A stretch of DNA of 64,000 nucleotides, taken from assembly GCA_964400285.1 (NCBI GenBank), contig CAYNTK010000011.1, positions 16,064 through 80,063 of the forward strand, given 5' to 3'. Positions 32,358-40,450 of this stretch are shown piece by piece. Each line of letters begins with the position of its first letter. The stretch's first letter is position 1. Source of the DNA: FEN-1279 sp964400285. GTDB taxonomy: Bacteria; Bacteroidota; Ignavibacteria; Tepidaquicellales; Tepidaquicellaceae. Both the position numbers and the translations under genes were made by a program. The notes below the pieces were generated by a model that had not been told where the DNA came from, made no database searches, and worked only from the letters and a program-made list of their open reading frames with translations.

Positions 32358-33113
32358 TTAAATTTTAGTTTGAAAATGTTTGATTTCTTCTTTTTTAAGT
32401 TTATTAGCTTCGACTATAAAAGTTTGCCCTGTAATTAAATCAGAAACGTCTGAAGCAAGAAACGCAATGAAATCAGCGACTTTATCTGGTTTAGCAGGAG
32501 CTTTTTTAGTCTTATTAAATATTGCATGTTTTTGCTCTTCAGTTAATACAGCAGTCATATCGGTTTCAACATAACCAGGCGCAACAACATTAACTTGAAT
32601 ATTATAAGCGGATAATTCTTTTGCAAGTGCTTTCGTAAGACCTATCATAGCGGATTTTGACGCAACATAATTCGATTGACCTGCATTTCCAGTAGTAGCA
32701 ACAACAGAGCTAATGTTAATAATCTTACCTTTATGATTTTTAATCATCGATTTAAGAACTTCTTTAGTAAAAAGAAAAGTTCCTTTAAGATTAGTATTAA
32801 TTACCGAATCCCAACTTTCTTCCGACATTCGCATAATTAAACCATCTTTTGTAATTCCAGCATTATTAATTAAAATATCAATTTTGCCAAATTTCTTTAA
32901 AACTTTATCAATAACTATTTTTATTCTTTTCGAGTTCGACGAATCGCATTTAAAGTATAAAATTTTTTTTCTTTTAAAGAAATTAGAATCTACTTTAGAT
33001 TTATAAGTTATAATAACATCAGCACCGAGCATTGAAAATTTTTCTGCAATTGCTCTACCCATACCTCTTGAACCACCGGTAATGAAAACTGTTTTATTAT
33101 TAAAGTTTTTCAT
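32358..33113 (-). CDS. FabG paralogue with altered C-terminus
   Basis: This 251-residue SDR is clearly related to the neighbouring FabG: TGGSRGMG (12-19), NNAGITKDGLIMRMSEESWDSVINTNLKG, NISSVVATTGNAGQSNYVASKSA (Y149, K153) and the shared PGYVETDMTAVLTEEQK. It differs by losing the DGG-type ending: the last 25 residues read LITGQTFIVEANKLKKEE and onward, and by a shorter loop after beta2. The catalytic Ser-Tyr-Lys set is present, so it is probably active. A tandem duplication followed by specialisation for another substrate, or a heterodimer with FabG, are both possible. Confidence 0.85.
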   Translation of the reverse strand: MKNFNNKTVFITGGSRGMGRAIAEKFSMLGADVIITYKSKVDSNFFKRKKILYFKCDSSNSKRIKIVIDKVLKKFGKIDILINNAGITKDGLIMRMSEESWDSVINTNLKGTFLFTKEVLKSMIKNHKGKIINISSVVATTGNAGQSNYVASKSAMIGLTKALAKELSAYNIQVNVVAPGYVETDMTAVLTEEQKHAIFNKTKKAPAKPDKVADFIAFLASDVSDLITGQTFIVEANKLKKEEIKHFQTKI

Positions 33114-33125
33114 TAAAAAGGAAAT

Positions 33126-33752
33126 TTATTTTTCCTTATTTTTATAGTGATAATTAAAATATTCATTAAGATAATTATAACCATCTTCACCTAAAATATA
33201 AATAATTTCCTCTTTCATAGCTTCAAAAACAGTGTGGACGAAATTTTCTTTTTTATGCATACCACAATAATCGAGCTTTTTCGAGTGAGAATCATCATAA
33301 GTAAGAACATTATCAACAATAGTGATAGGATACATAATGCAATATTTAGGTTTGATTTCCCACTTATGGAAACCTTTTTTTTCGGCGGCAACCTGCAATG
33401 AACAAAAATTATTCAAAGCTTTAAACATGCATTTCTCTTTACCAAATTTAGTTTTATAAGTTTTTGTGCTAATGGCTTTTCCAGAAGGGAAATCGTGGTC
33501 TTTTATGGTTCTTTTTGTAAACCATTTTGAGGAATCTTTAACTTGTCCATCGTCCATCACATCGATAATATCCTGCTCGTGTTTCATAATTACATCTGGA
33601 AATTCCGAATCCATATATACTCCCCAGTCACAACACTGCCCACCACAAATAGGTATATCGCAACGAGGTACAAAACCTTGAGTAAAAATAATAGGGTCAA
33701 TTATCAACCCATTAATTTCTATTGGATGCTTTTTATGAACTTGTTTATTCAT
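33126..33752 (-). CDS. DUF3109 family protein
   Basis: This 208-residue protein matches DUF3109: IIFTQGFVPRCDIPICGGQCCDWGVYMD, with a tight cysteine cluster (C-x-I-x-x-C-x-x-x-C-C), then a second set (KEKCMFKALNNFCSLQVAAEKKG; KPKYCIMYPITI) that is YkgJ-like. The cysteine pattern suggests a metal or Fe-S site. No reaction is known. It starts directly after the fabD stop and ends 12 bases before the FabG paralogue, so it is embedded in a fatty acid gene run. Confidence 0.9.
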   Translation of the reverse strand: MNKQVHKKHPIEINGLIIDPIIFTQGFVPRCDIPICGGQCCDWGVYMDSEFPDVIMKHEQDIIDVMDDGQVKDSSKWFTKRTIKDHDFPSGKAISTKTYKTKFGKEKCMFKALNNFCSLQVAAEKKGFHKWEIKPKYCIMYPITIVDNVLTYDDSHSKKLDYCGMHKKENFVHTVFEAMKEEIIYILGEDGYNYLNEYFNYHYKNKEK

Positions 33753-34673
33753 TTACAATTTTTCCAAATCCTCTACATTAGATATATTGAAAACGTCGGC
33801 ATCAGGTTTTATTTTTTTTACTAGACCTGTTAAAACTTTTCCTGAGCCAATTTCATAAAATTTTGAAACACCATCGAGTAGCATATTGTTTATAGTTAAT
33901 TCCCACCTAACAGGGAAGACGAGTTGTTTTGATAAGGAAATTCTAATACTTTCTTTATCACACTTTGGTAAACCGTCAATATTAGTATAAACAGGAATCG
34001 AAGGATTTTCGATAGGAATGATTTCGAGAGCTTTTCTTAAATCCTCATCGGAAGTTCTCATAAGTTCAGAGTGGAATGCACCGCTTACCTCGAGTTTTTT
34101 TGCCATTCTACATTTATAAGGTTCGAGTTTGGCAATTTCAACGGCTTTTTCAATAGCATCCACGTCTCCAGAAATAACAATTTGTCCTGGGCAATTGAAA
34201 TTAGCAGGTTGAGCAATTCCGAATTCAGAAACTTTATTACAAATTTCCGAGACTTGTTCTTCGTTTAATCCAATTAAAGCAGCCATTGTGCCTTTTTGAA
34301 TTTCTCCAGATTTTTTCATTAACTCTCCTCGAGTTTTAACAAGTTTTAAGCCATCTTCAAAGCTAAAAGATTTTGCATAAGCATTTGCAGTATATTCTCC
34401 AAGTGAGTGACCAGCAGTAAAATCAGCTTTAATTTTATCACCAATTAAGTTTGTTAAAATGAAAGAGTGAACATATAAAGCTGGTTGAGTATAATTTGTT
34501 TGTTTCAAATCTTCTGCAGGACCATCGAAAGAAATCGAGCTTAATTTAATTTTCATTATTTCATCTGATAAGTCATATAATCTTTTTGCTTCTGGAAATT
34601 TTTCGTATAAATCTTTTCCCATACCAACCGATTGTGAACCTTGTCCGGGAAATAAAAATGCTATTTTACTCAT
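33753..34673 (-). CDS. fabD: Malonyl-CoA:ACP transacylase FabD
   Basis: This 306-residue enzyme has FLFPGQGSQSVGMGKDLYE, the active-site serine in TAGHSLGEYTANAYA (S90), the SGAFHSELM catalytic histidine and a C-terminal EIGSGKVLTGLVKKI. It loads malonyl units onto acyl carrier protein. It lies 17 bases after the pyrB stop. Confidence 0.97.
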   Translation of the reverse strand: MSKIAFLFPGQGSQSVGMGKDLYEKFPEAKRLYDLSDEIMKIKLSSISFDGPAEDLKQTNYTQPALYVHSFILTNLIGDKIKADFTAGHSLGEYTANAYAKSFSFEDGLKLVKTRGELMKKSGEIQKGTMAALIGLNEEQVSEICNKVSEFGIAQPANFNCPGQIVISGDVDAIEKAVEIAKLEPYKCRMAKKLEVSGAFHSELMRTSDEDLRKALEIIPIENPSIPVYTNIDGLPKCDKESIRISLSKQLVFPVRWELTINNMLLDGVSKFYEIGSGKVLTGLVKKIKPDADVFNISNVEDLEKL

Positions 34674-34690
34674 ATTATAAAATTAAATTT

Positions 34691-35767
34691 TTAATAACGA
34701 TTTATTTCATTTTCAATTCTGAAAAGATATGCAATTAATGCAGTTCTTATCCACATTCCATTTCTTTCCTGTCTCCAATACATAGCTCTTGGGTCGTTAT
34801 CAACAGCGATATCTATTTCCTGCCTTCTTGGAAGAGGATGCATTATTATAGCACTTTTTTTCATTAATTTGAGATGTTCTTTTTTCAAATGGTATTTAGT
34901 GTAGTCAATATTTTTCGATTCATTATTTATATCATATTCATCTTGAATTCTTGTCATATAAACAGCATCGGCTTCTGGTAAAAATTTAATTAAATCATTA
35001 GATTCTTTAAATGGGATCTTTTTTCTTTTAAGAAAAGCTTTTACATCATCGCCGATTTTTAAATAATCTGGAGCAACATATATAATTTTAACATTATTAA
35101 AATGGTGTAAAAGATAGGATAGAGAACGAACCGTTCTTCCTCTTTTTAAATCACCTACCATAACGATAGTTTTATTATCAATTCCACCTTTATCCTGAAA
35201 AGATAAATACAGTGTATATAAATCGAGAAGAGCTTGAGTTGGATGCTGGTCTTTACCCGAACCACCGTTAATTACACTGATAGGTCTTTTTGTTTTATTG
35301 AGAAGCCAAGCGGCTTTTTCTGCAATGCCTTCTTCGAAATGTCTCATAATGATGAGGTCGGCATAGGAACTAAACGTTCTTAAAGTATCTTCAGGTGATT
35401 CGCCTTTCAATTCTGAAGATGTGGAAGTTGAACGAATTTCGCTTACCTTTAGACCGAGAATATAACAAGCACTTTGGAAGGAGACGAATGTTCTTGTAGA
35501 AGGTTGTACGAAATATAACATTGCTCTTTTATGAGAAAGCAATGTTTGAAGCCAATCGTGTCCGCCTTTTTCTTTAGCGACTTTTCTGATTTTATTAGCA
35601 AGATTAAACAAATTAATTAAAGTTTTATAAGACAATTGCTGAGAAAACAAGCAATCGAACATTCTTCCATCTTTTTCGAAATATCCGAGTTTTTTGTTTA
35701 AAGGAAGTTTATAAAATTCTTCCCATGATAATTTCGTTAAATCCTTTTTTTCAGTAATATTTTTCAT
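34691..35767 (-). CDS. pyrB: Aspartate carbamoyltransferase catalytic chain
   Basis: This 358-residue transcarbamylase is of the aspartate type: QPSTRTFVSFQSA (carbamoyl-phosphate loop), the 80s-loop ELKGESPEDTLRTFSSYAD, GGSGKDQHPTQALLDLYTL, VGDLKRGRTVRSLSYLL, YMTRIQDEYD and HPLPRRQEIDIAVDNDPRAMYWRQ. Two deviations from E. coli PyrB: the loop reads STRTF where STRTR is usual, and an extended N-terminus (about 45 residues before the first core helix). The product is carbamoyl-aspartate for pyrimidines. It lies with argF and a carbamate kinase, so carbamoyl-phosphate may be shared locally. No pyrI is present. Confidence 0.9.
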   Translation of the reverse strand: MKNITEKKDLTKLSWEEFYKLPLNKKLGYFEKDGRMFDCLFSQQLSYKTLINLFNLANKIRKVAKEKGGHDWLQTLLSHKRAMLYFVQPSTRTFVSFQSACYILGLKVSEIRSTSTSSELKGESPEDTLRTFSSYADLIIMRHFEEGIAEKAAWLLNKTKRPISVINGGSGKDQHPTQALLDLYTLYLSFQDKGGIDNKTIVMVGDLKRGRTVRSLSYLLHHFNNVKIIYVAPDYLKIGDDVKAFLKRKKIPFKESNDLIKFLPEADAVYMTRIQDEYDINNESKNIDYTKYHLKKEHLKLMKKSAIIMHPLPRRQEIDIAVDNDPRAMYWRQERNGMWIRTALIAYLFRIENEINRY

Positions 35768-35785
35768 TTTTGTTTAATAATAATT

Positions 35786-36736
35786 TTAAATTGTTCTTCC
35801 AAAGTAACTATAGCTTTGCATAAGTAATTTCATAATAGCTTTTTGGACGTGCATTCTATTTTCAGCTTGGTCAAAAACAATCGAATTTGGACCATCTATC
35901 ACTTCGTCAGTAATTTCCTCACCTCTATGCGCGGGAAGACAATGCATAACAAGGACATCTTTTTTGGCTTTTTTCATCAATTCTCCATTTAATTGAAAAT
36001 CTTTTAAATCTTTTTTTCTTTTTTCGTTTTCTTCTTCCTGACCCATACTAACCCAAACATCTGTGTAAATTACGTCAGCATCTTTAATTGCATCTATAGC
36101 GTTTTCTTTTGCATTTATTTTTGAACCTGTAACATTTGCAACTTGCAGAGCTTCATCTACAACCCACTGTAAAGGTTTATATCCGATAGGGGAGGCATAA
36201 TTAATATTCATACCGACTTTAACACAAGCTTGAATTAAGGAATGTAAAACATTGTTTCCATCTCCAATATAAGCTAAAGTAAGACCTTTTAGTGTTCCTC
36301 TTTTTTCGTAAATAGTGTAAATATCACAAAGTGCCTGACAAGGATGGTCAAAATCTGTTAATCCATTGATTACTGGGACTGTGGCATATTTTGCAAGGTC
36401 TAAAACTGTTTGATGGCTGAAAGTTCTTGCCATTATACCATCAACGAAACGTGATAAGACTTTTGCGGTGTCGTGAATAGTTTCTCCTCTGCCCATTTGC
36501 AAATCTTTTGGTGAGAAAAACATTCCGAGACCTCCGAGTTGATAAATTCCAGTTTCGAACGATACTCTGGTTCTTGTCGAAGATTTTTCAAAAATCATAG
36601 CAAGTGTTTTTCCCTCGAGGTGTTTCGTATTTCTTGGTCCCTTTTTTAAAGTTTCTGTTTCGTTTAAAATCAATTGAACTTCTTCTATTGTAAGGTCACT
36701 AATTGAGATTAAGTCTTTTCGGTTTAATTTTTTCAT
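35786..36736 (-). CDS. argF: Ornithine carbamoyltransferase
   Basis: This 316-residue enzyme has FEKSSTRTRVSFETGIYQLGG (carbamoyl-phosphate loop), the LSRFVDGIMARTF region, the catalytic GLTDFDHPCQALCDIYT (HPCQ), VSMGQEEE (ornithine SMG loop) and VMHCLPAHRGEEI (HCLPA catalytic cysteine). It makes citrulline from ornithine and carbamoyl-phosphate (arginine synthesis) or the reverse (arginine deiminase pathway). It is flanked by carbamate kinase upstream and pyrB downstream, so the direction of flow is not certain. Confidence 0.95.
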   Translation of the reverse strand: MKKLNRKDLISISDLTIEEVQLILNETETLKKGPRNTKHLEGKTLAMIFEKSSTRTRVSFETGIYQLGGLGMFFSPKDLQMGRGETIHDTAKVLSRFVDGIMARTFSHQTVLDLAKYATVPVINGLTDFDHPCQALCDIYTIYEKRGTLKGLTLAYIGDGNNVLHSLIQACVKVGMNINYASPIGYKPLQWVVDEALQVANVTGSKINAKENAIDAIKDADVIYTDVWVSMGQEEENEKRKKDLKDFQLNGELMKKAKKDVLVMHCLPAHRGEEITDEVIDGPNSIVFDQAENRMHVQKAIMKLLMQSYSYFGRTI

Positions 36737-36765
36737 AATATTCTATTAATTATTTTTAAAAATTA

Positions 36766-37722
36766 TTATTGGTGAATTAATGTTCCCGATTTTCCTTCGA
36801 GAGCTTCTTTTAATTTTTCTATACTTGTAATAATAGCTTTATTTCCTGTGTTTTGAACAAATTCCAAAGCTGCCAGTACTTTTGGTCCCATACTTCCAGC
36901 GGAGAAATGTCCTTGGTCAAAATAAGTTTGAGCTTCATCGAGATTCATTTCGCGGAGTTCAATTTGGTTTGATTTTTTAAAATTAATATAGCAGCAGTCA
37001 ACATTTGTAAGAATAATTAATTTATCTGCTTTTAAATCTATTGCAAGTTGTGCAGAGGCTAAATCTTTATCAATTACTGCTTCCATTCCTCTGATTTCAT
37101 TTTCTTTTGAAATCCAAACTGGAATACCACCACCACCTACTGCAATAACAGAATAACCACTTTCAACTAAATCGTGAATAATACCAGCTTGCAGTATTTT
37201 AATTGGTTTCGGAGAGGCGACAACTCTTCTAAATCCTTTTCCCGCAGGGTCTTCTTTGAATTTCCAATCTTTATGTTTTAAAATTTCGAGAGTTTGTTCT
37301 TTTGAATAATATGGACCGACAGGTTTTGACAAATCGGAAAAAGCAGGGTCATTTTCATCGACCAGAACTTGTGTAAGTAGAGTGAGGGTAATATTTTTCA
37401 TTCCATGCTTATTAAAAGTATTCTGCAAAGCTTTTTGCAGAATGTATCCAATTTCGCCTTGAGTTTCAGCGACGCAGACATCGAGGGGCATAGGGGGGAC
37501 ATTCGAAGATGCTTCTTCATTTTGGATTAAAAGATTTCCTACTTGAGGACCATTTCCGTGAGTTAAAATTATATCATAATTAGAATTTTGAAATAGAGGC
37601 AGTAATTGTTGGGAAGTCAAAGCTGCTGCTTCTTCTCTTTCCTCTATTGTTCCTTTTGATTTCGAATTCAGCAGAGCATTACCGCCGAGAGCAACTATAA
37701 GTAATTCCTTTTTATCATTCAT
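36766..37722 (-). CDS. arcC: Carbamate kinase
   Basis: This 318-residue amino-acid-kinase-fold enzyme begins LLIVALGGNALL (phosphate loop), then ILTHGNGPQVGNLL, SVIAVGGGGIPVWISKE, VIDKDLASAQLAIDLKADKLIILTNVDCCYINF and HFSAGSMGPKVLAALEFVQ. It interconverts ATP, carbamate and carbamoyl-phosphate. Normally it is the last step of arginine deiminase or purine catabolism, but there are no arcA or allantoin genes here; the downstream genes are argF and pyrB. It is the first gene of the minus-strand run, with a 150-base leader. Confidence 0.95.
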   Translation of the reverse strand: MNDKKELLIVALGGNALLNSKSKGTIEEREEAAALTSQQLLPLFQNSNYDIILTHGNGPQVGNLLIQNEEASSNVPPMPLDVCVAETQGEIGYILQKALQNTFNKHGMKNITLTLLTQVLVDENDPAFSDLSKPVGPYYSKEQTLEILKHKDWKFKEDPAGKGFRRVVASPKPIKILQAGIIHDLVESGYSVIAVGGGGIPVWISKENEIRGMEAVIDKDLASAQLAIDLKADKLIILTNVDCCYINFKKSNQIELREMNLDEAQTYFDQGHFSAGSMGPKVLAALEFVQNTGNKAIITSIEKLKEALEGKSGTLIHQ

Positions 37723-37872
37723 AATTTAACATTGGTTAAATGGGAGATATCATTAAATTTACCAAAAATAAGAAAGTTATTCAATTCAATAAAAAGTAAT
37801 ATTGTGGAACTTTAAGCATATTACGTTGTATAAAAATATATAATTATTTATTTTTAAGATAAAATAAATATT

Positions 37873-38724
37873 ATGAAAAAATCTATACAATTTATAAAAA
37901 ATAAGTTTATAGTAATTAATACACTGTTACTAATTTCAGTGTTATTATCTCTTTCAATATTTTATAGTTGCGGTGCGAATCTATTTTCAGAAGAAGATGA
38001 TATTAAGCTTGGCAAAGAAATAGACGAAGAAATTAAAGCGCATCCTAAAGAATATCCAATGTTGCAAGGGCATCAGGATATAAAGGATTATGTGAACGGA
38101 ATTGGGAAATATATATTACAAACTTCGCCAAAAATTGAATATAGGAACATATTCCCGTATAATTTTCAGGTTATAAACGATACTATCGTTAATGCATTTT
38201 GCACGCCGGGTGGATATATTTACGTTTATACTGGGTTGATGAAATTTTTAGATAACGAGGCATCACTTGCTGGTGTAATTGCGCATGAAATAGCTCACGC
38301 AGAGAGAAGACATATGACACAAAGATTAACGAGTTATTATGGAGTAAGTTTAATATTCAGCATAGTATTGGGAAATAACCCAAATTCGGTAGCGGAGATT
38401 GTTGCAAATTTATTTGCGGGACTTGGATTTCTTGCAAATAGCAGAGCAGACGAGGAGGAAGCAGATAATTTTTCGATTAAATATCTTTCATCAACTAAAT
38501 ATTATCCGGGAGCAATAACATTTTTCTTCGATAAGATTTCAGAAGAACAAAGGAGAAAGGGTGAGACACCGGGCGGGCTCGATAGATTACTGTCAACTCA
38601 TCCATTACCACAGGATAGAATTGATAATGTAAAAGCACAATTGAAAAAATTTAAAGTTAAACCTGACCCTACAAAGGGATTATATACAGAAGAATATCAA
38701 CAAATAAAATCAAAATTACCATAA
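37873..38724 (+). CDS. M48-family metalloprotease lipoprotein
   Basis: This 283-residue protein has a long hydrophobic signal with an FYSC lipobox (Cys33). The catalytic motif HEIAH is at 138-142 (VIAHEIAHAERRH), followed by the glutamate-bearing SRADEEEADNFSIKYL third zinc-ligand helix. FCTPGGYIYVYTGLM precedes the motif. This is the BepA/LoiP-like periplasmic zinc protease architecture, which degrades or assists misfolded outer-membrane proteins. A secreted small protein gene follows 13 bases later. Confidence 0.93.
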   Translation: MKKSIQFIKNKFIVINTLLLISVLLSLSIFYSCGANLFSEEDDIKLGKEIDEEIKAHPKEYPMLQGHQDIKDYVNGIGKYILQTSPKIEYRNIFPYNFQVINDTIVNAFCTPGGYIYVYTGLMKFLDNEASLAGVIAHEIAHAERRHMTQRLTSYYGVSLIFSIVLGNNPNSVAEIVANLFAGLGFLANSRADEEEADNFSIKYLSSTKYYPGAITFFFDKISEEQRRKGETPGGLDRLLSTHPLPQDRIDNVKAQLKKFKVKPDPTKGLYTEEYQQIKSKLP

Positions 38725-38737
38725 ATAATAAAATAAG

Positions 38738-39253
38738 ATGAGAAAAATACTTATAGCGTTTTTACTAATAATATTAACGCAAATAACTTTTGCCCAGAAA
38801 AAAATAGATATTACAGATGATAATTATAAATTTACTATATCGTTACAAGAAGGATGGATGAAACCAAAGATTGAAGAAACCACTAAAAAGGATGTAATAT
38901 CATATTCATTTGACCATAAAAAAGATTCTACGATACAAATTCTTTTATTAGCTTTTAAAATAGAAACAATAAAAGACCTGGATAATTTTATTTATGTTCT
39001 TGAAAAAGATGCAACACTAAATATACCTCCGAAAAGCGGTGATTATACAACTTTCGATAAAGGTGATTATGATGGTAAGATGGCTTTTTATAAAGATTTG
39101 CAATTTACCGAATTAATATATTATTTCAGAACAAAGAGAACAGAATCAAAGGATAATTATGCTTATATGTTAAGATTTATTTCTACAAACTACAATCCAA
39201 AAGTAGAAAAGATGTTTAAAGAAATTGAGGAAGATTTTAAAATTTTAAAATAA
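38738..39253 (+). CDS. Secreted protein of unknown function
   Basis: This 171-residue protein has a clear signal peptide (MRKILIAFLLIILTQITFAQ, cut after about residue 19). The mature 150 residues are a small alpha/beta domain: DDNYKFTISLQEGWMKPKIEET, YSFDHKKDSTIQILLLAF and FISTNYNPKVEKMFKEIEEDFKIL. The layout resembles PsbP/MOG1-like folds that begin with a fLP.GW motif, but no family can be named with certainty. It follows the M48 lipoprotein by 13 bases and is likely in the same operon. Confidence 0.75.
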   Translation: MRKILIAFLLIILTQITFAQKKIDITDDNYKFTISLQEGWMKPKIEETTKKDVISYSFDHKKDSTIQILLLAFKIETIKDLDNFIYVLEKDATLNIPPKSGDYTTFDKGDYDGKMAFYKDLQFTELIYYFRTKRTESKDNYAYMLRFISTNYNPKVEKMFKEIEEDFKILK

Positions 39254-39263
39254 AAATTTAATA

Positions 39264-39304
39264 AAAGCTCGTTTCAAATTTTCTTTTGATTCGAGTTTTT
39301 TTTT
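39264..39304 (+). terminator. Imperfect hairpin terminator between convergent genes
   Basis: A 14-base arm (39264-39277) pairs with 39286-39299 at about 12 of 14 positions, around a short A/T loop, followed by T9. It lies between the convergent secreted-protein and MBL-fold genes; the T run overlaps the MBL-fold stop. Confidence 0.6.
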
Positions 39305-39944
39305 ATTGTAGAAATGGATTATTATTTTTTTCTTTTCTTATGGTCGTTTCATCTAAATGACCGGGGTATAAGATATAATTATCGTTACATAAATTAAATA
39401 ATTTATTTTTAATAGAATTTAGTAAAACTTTAAAATCGCCTCCCGGTAAATCCACTCTACCAATAGAATCTTCAAAAATAGTATCACCAGAAAAGATAAT
39501 TTTATTTTTATGGTCAACTATACAGATTCCACCGGGTGAATGTCCCGGAGTATGGATAAAGTTAATTTGTAAATTATTTAGATTAATATTTAAATCTTCA
39601 GTTATGAATAAATCAGGTATAGGTGATTTATGAATTTCGAGATTATATAAAATTCCTTGAGCAGATGCGTAGTTAAGTAAAAATAAATCATCTTCATGAA
39701 TTAAAAGAGGACAGTTAAATGTTTTCTTAGCAAAGTTATTACCAAGAACGTGGTCAATATGCCCGTGAGTATTAATAGTATATTTAACATTAATTTTTAA
39801 ATCATTTATAAAATTTAAAATTTCATCTTCTTCTTTTTTGTCATATGCACCAGGGTCTATTAAAATGGCTTCTAAAGAGTTTTCATCGTAATAAATGTAG
39901 CAATTCACTCGAAATAGGTTAAAAGTAAATTTTTTTATTTTCAT
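39303..39944 (-). CDS. MBL-fold metallo-hydrolase (glyoxalase II-like)
   Basis: This 213-residue metallo-beta-lactamase-fold protein has the metal motif NTHGHIDHVLG (H60, H62, D64, H65), FIHTPGHSPGGICIVD, IIFSGDTIFEDSIGRVDLPGGD and LYPGHLDETTI. The spacing matches glyoxalase II-like and persulfide-dioxygenase-like hydrolases, but the C-terminal glutathione-binding domain of true GloB is absent. With bshC in the window, a bacillithiol-linked thiol role is conceivable, but the sequence gives no direct evidence. Confidence 0.88.
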   Translation of the reverse strand: MKIKKFTFNLFRVNCYIYYDENSLEAILIDPGAYDKKEEDEILNFINDLKINVKYTINTHGHIDHVLGNNFAKKTFNCPLLIHEDDLFLLNYASAQGILYNLEIHKSPIPDLFITEDLNINLNNLQINFIHTPGHSPGGICIVDHKNKIIFSGDTIFEDSIGRVDLPGGDFKVLLNSIKNKLFNLCNDNYILYPGHLDETTIRKEKNNNPFLQ

Positions 39945-39999
39945 TTATATATAAATTGATTTTACTTTTTTTTATGAATAATTTTGTTTTTTTAATGTA

Positions 40000-40449
40000 T
40001 TGAACGAAACAAGTAAAATTAAGATAATTGGAACTAATCGGAAAGCTAATTTTCAATACGAAATATTAAATAGGTATGAAGCTGGATTAGTTCTTTTAGG
40101 AACGGAAGTGAAATCCTTAAGAGAATCGAAAGTTAACTTACAAGATGCATATGCTAAATTTATAGGAGATGAATTATGGTTAATGAATTCGCATATAAGT
40201 GAATTTAAATTCGGAAATATAAATAACCACGACCCATTAAGAAAAAGAAAGTTATTATTTAATAAGAGAGAATTAAGAAAGATTAGAGGGTTACTTGAAG
40301 AGAAAGGATTGACAATGGTTCCAACTAAAATATATTTTAAAAATTCCATAGTAAAAATAGAAATGGCAATTGCAAGAGGGAAAAAAATGTATGACAAAAG
40401 ACAAACAATCAAACAAAGAGAAACAGAAAGGAAACTAAAGAGATTATAA
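40000..40449 (+). CDS. smpB: SsrA-binding protein SmpB
   Basis: This 149-residue tmRNA partner (TTG start 40000) has NRKANFQYEILNRYEAGLVLLGTEVKSLRESKVNLQDAYAKF, the central SHISEFKFGNINNHDPLRKRKLLFNKRE and a basic C-terminal tail (KKMYDKRQTIKQRE). SmpB places tmRNA in the ribosomal A-site to rescue stalled ribosomes. Its partner ssrA lies at 62558-62913 in the same window. tyrS starts one base after the stop. Confidence 0.97.
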   Translation: MNETSKIKIIGTNRKANFQYEILNRYEAGLVLLGTEVKSLRESKVNLQDAYAKFIGDELWLMNSHISEFKFGNINNHDPLRKRKLLFNKRELRKIRGLLEEKGLTMVPTKIYFKNSIVKIEMAIARGKKMYDKRQTIKQRETERKLKRL

Positions 40450-40450
40450 T

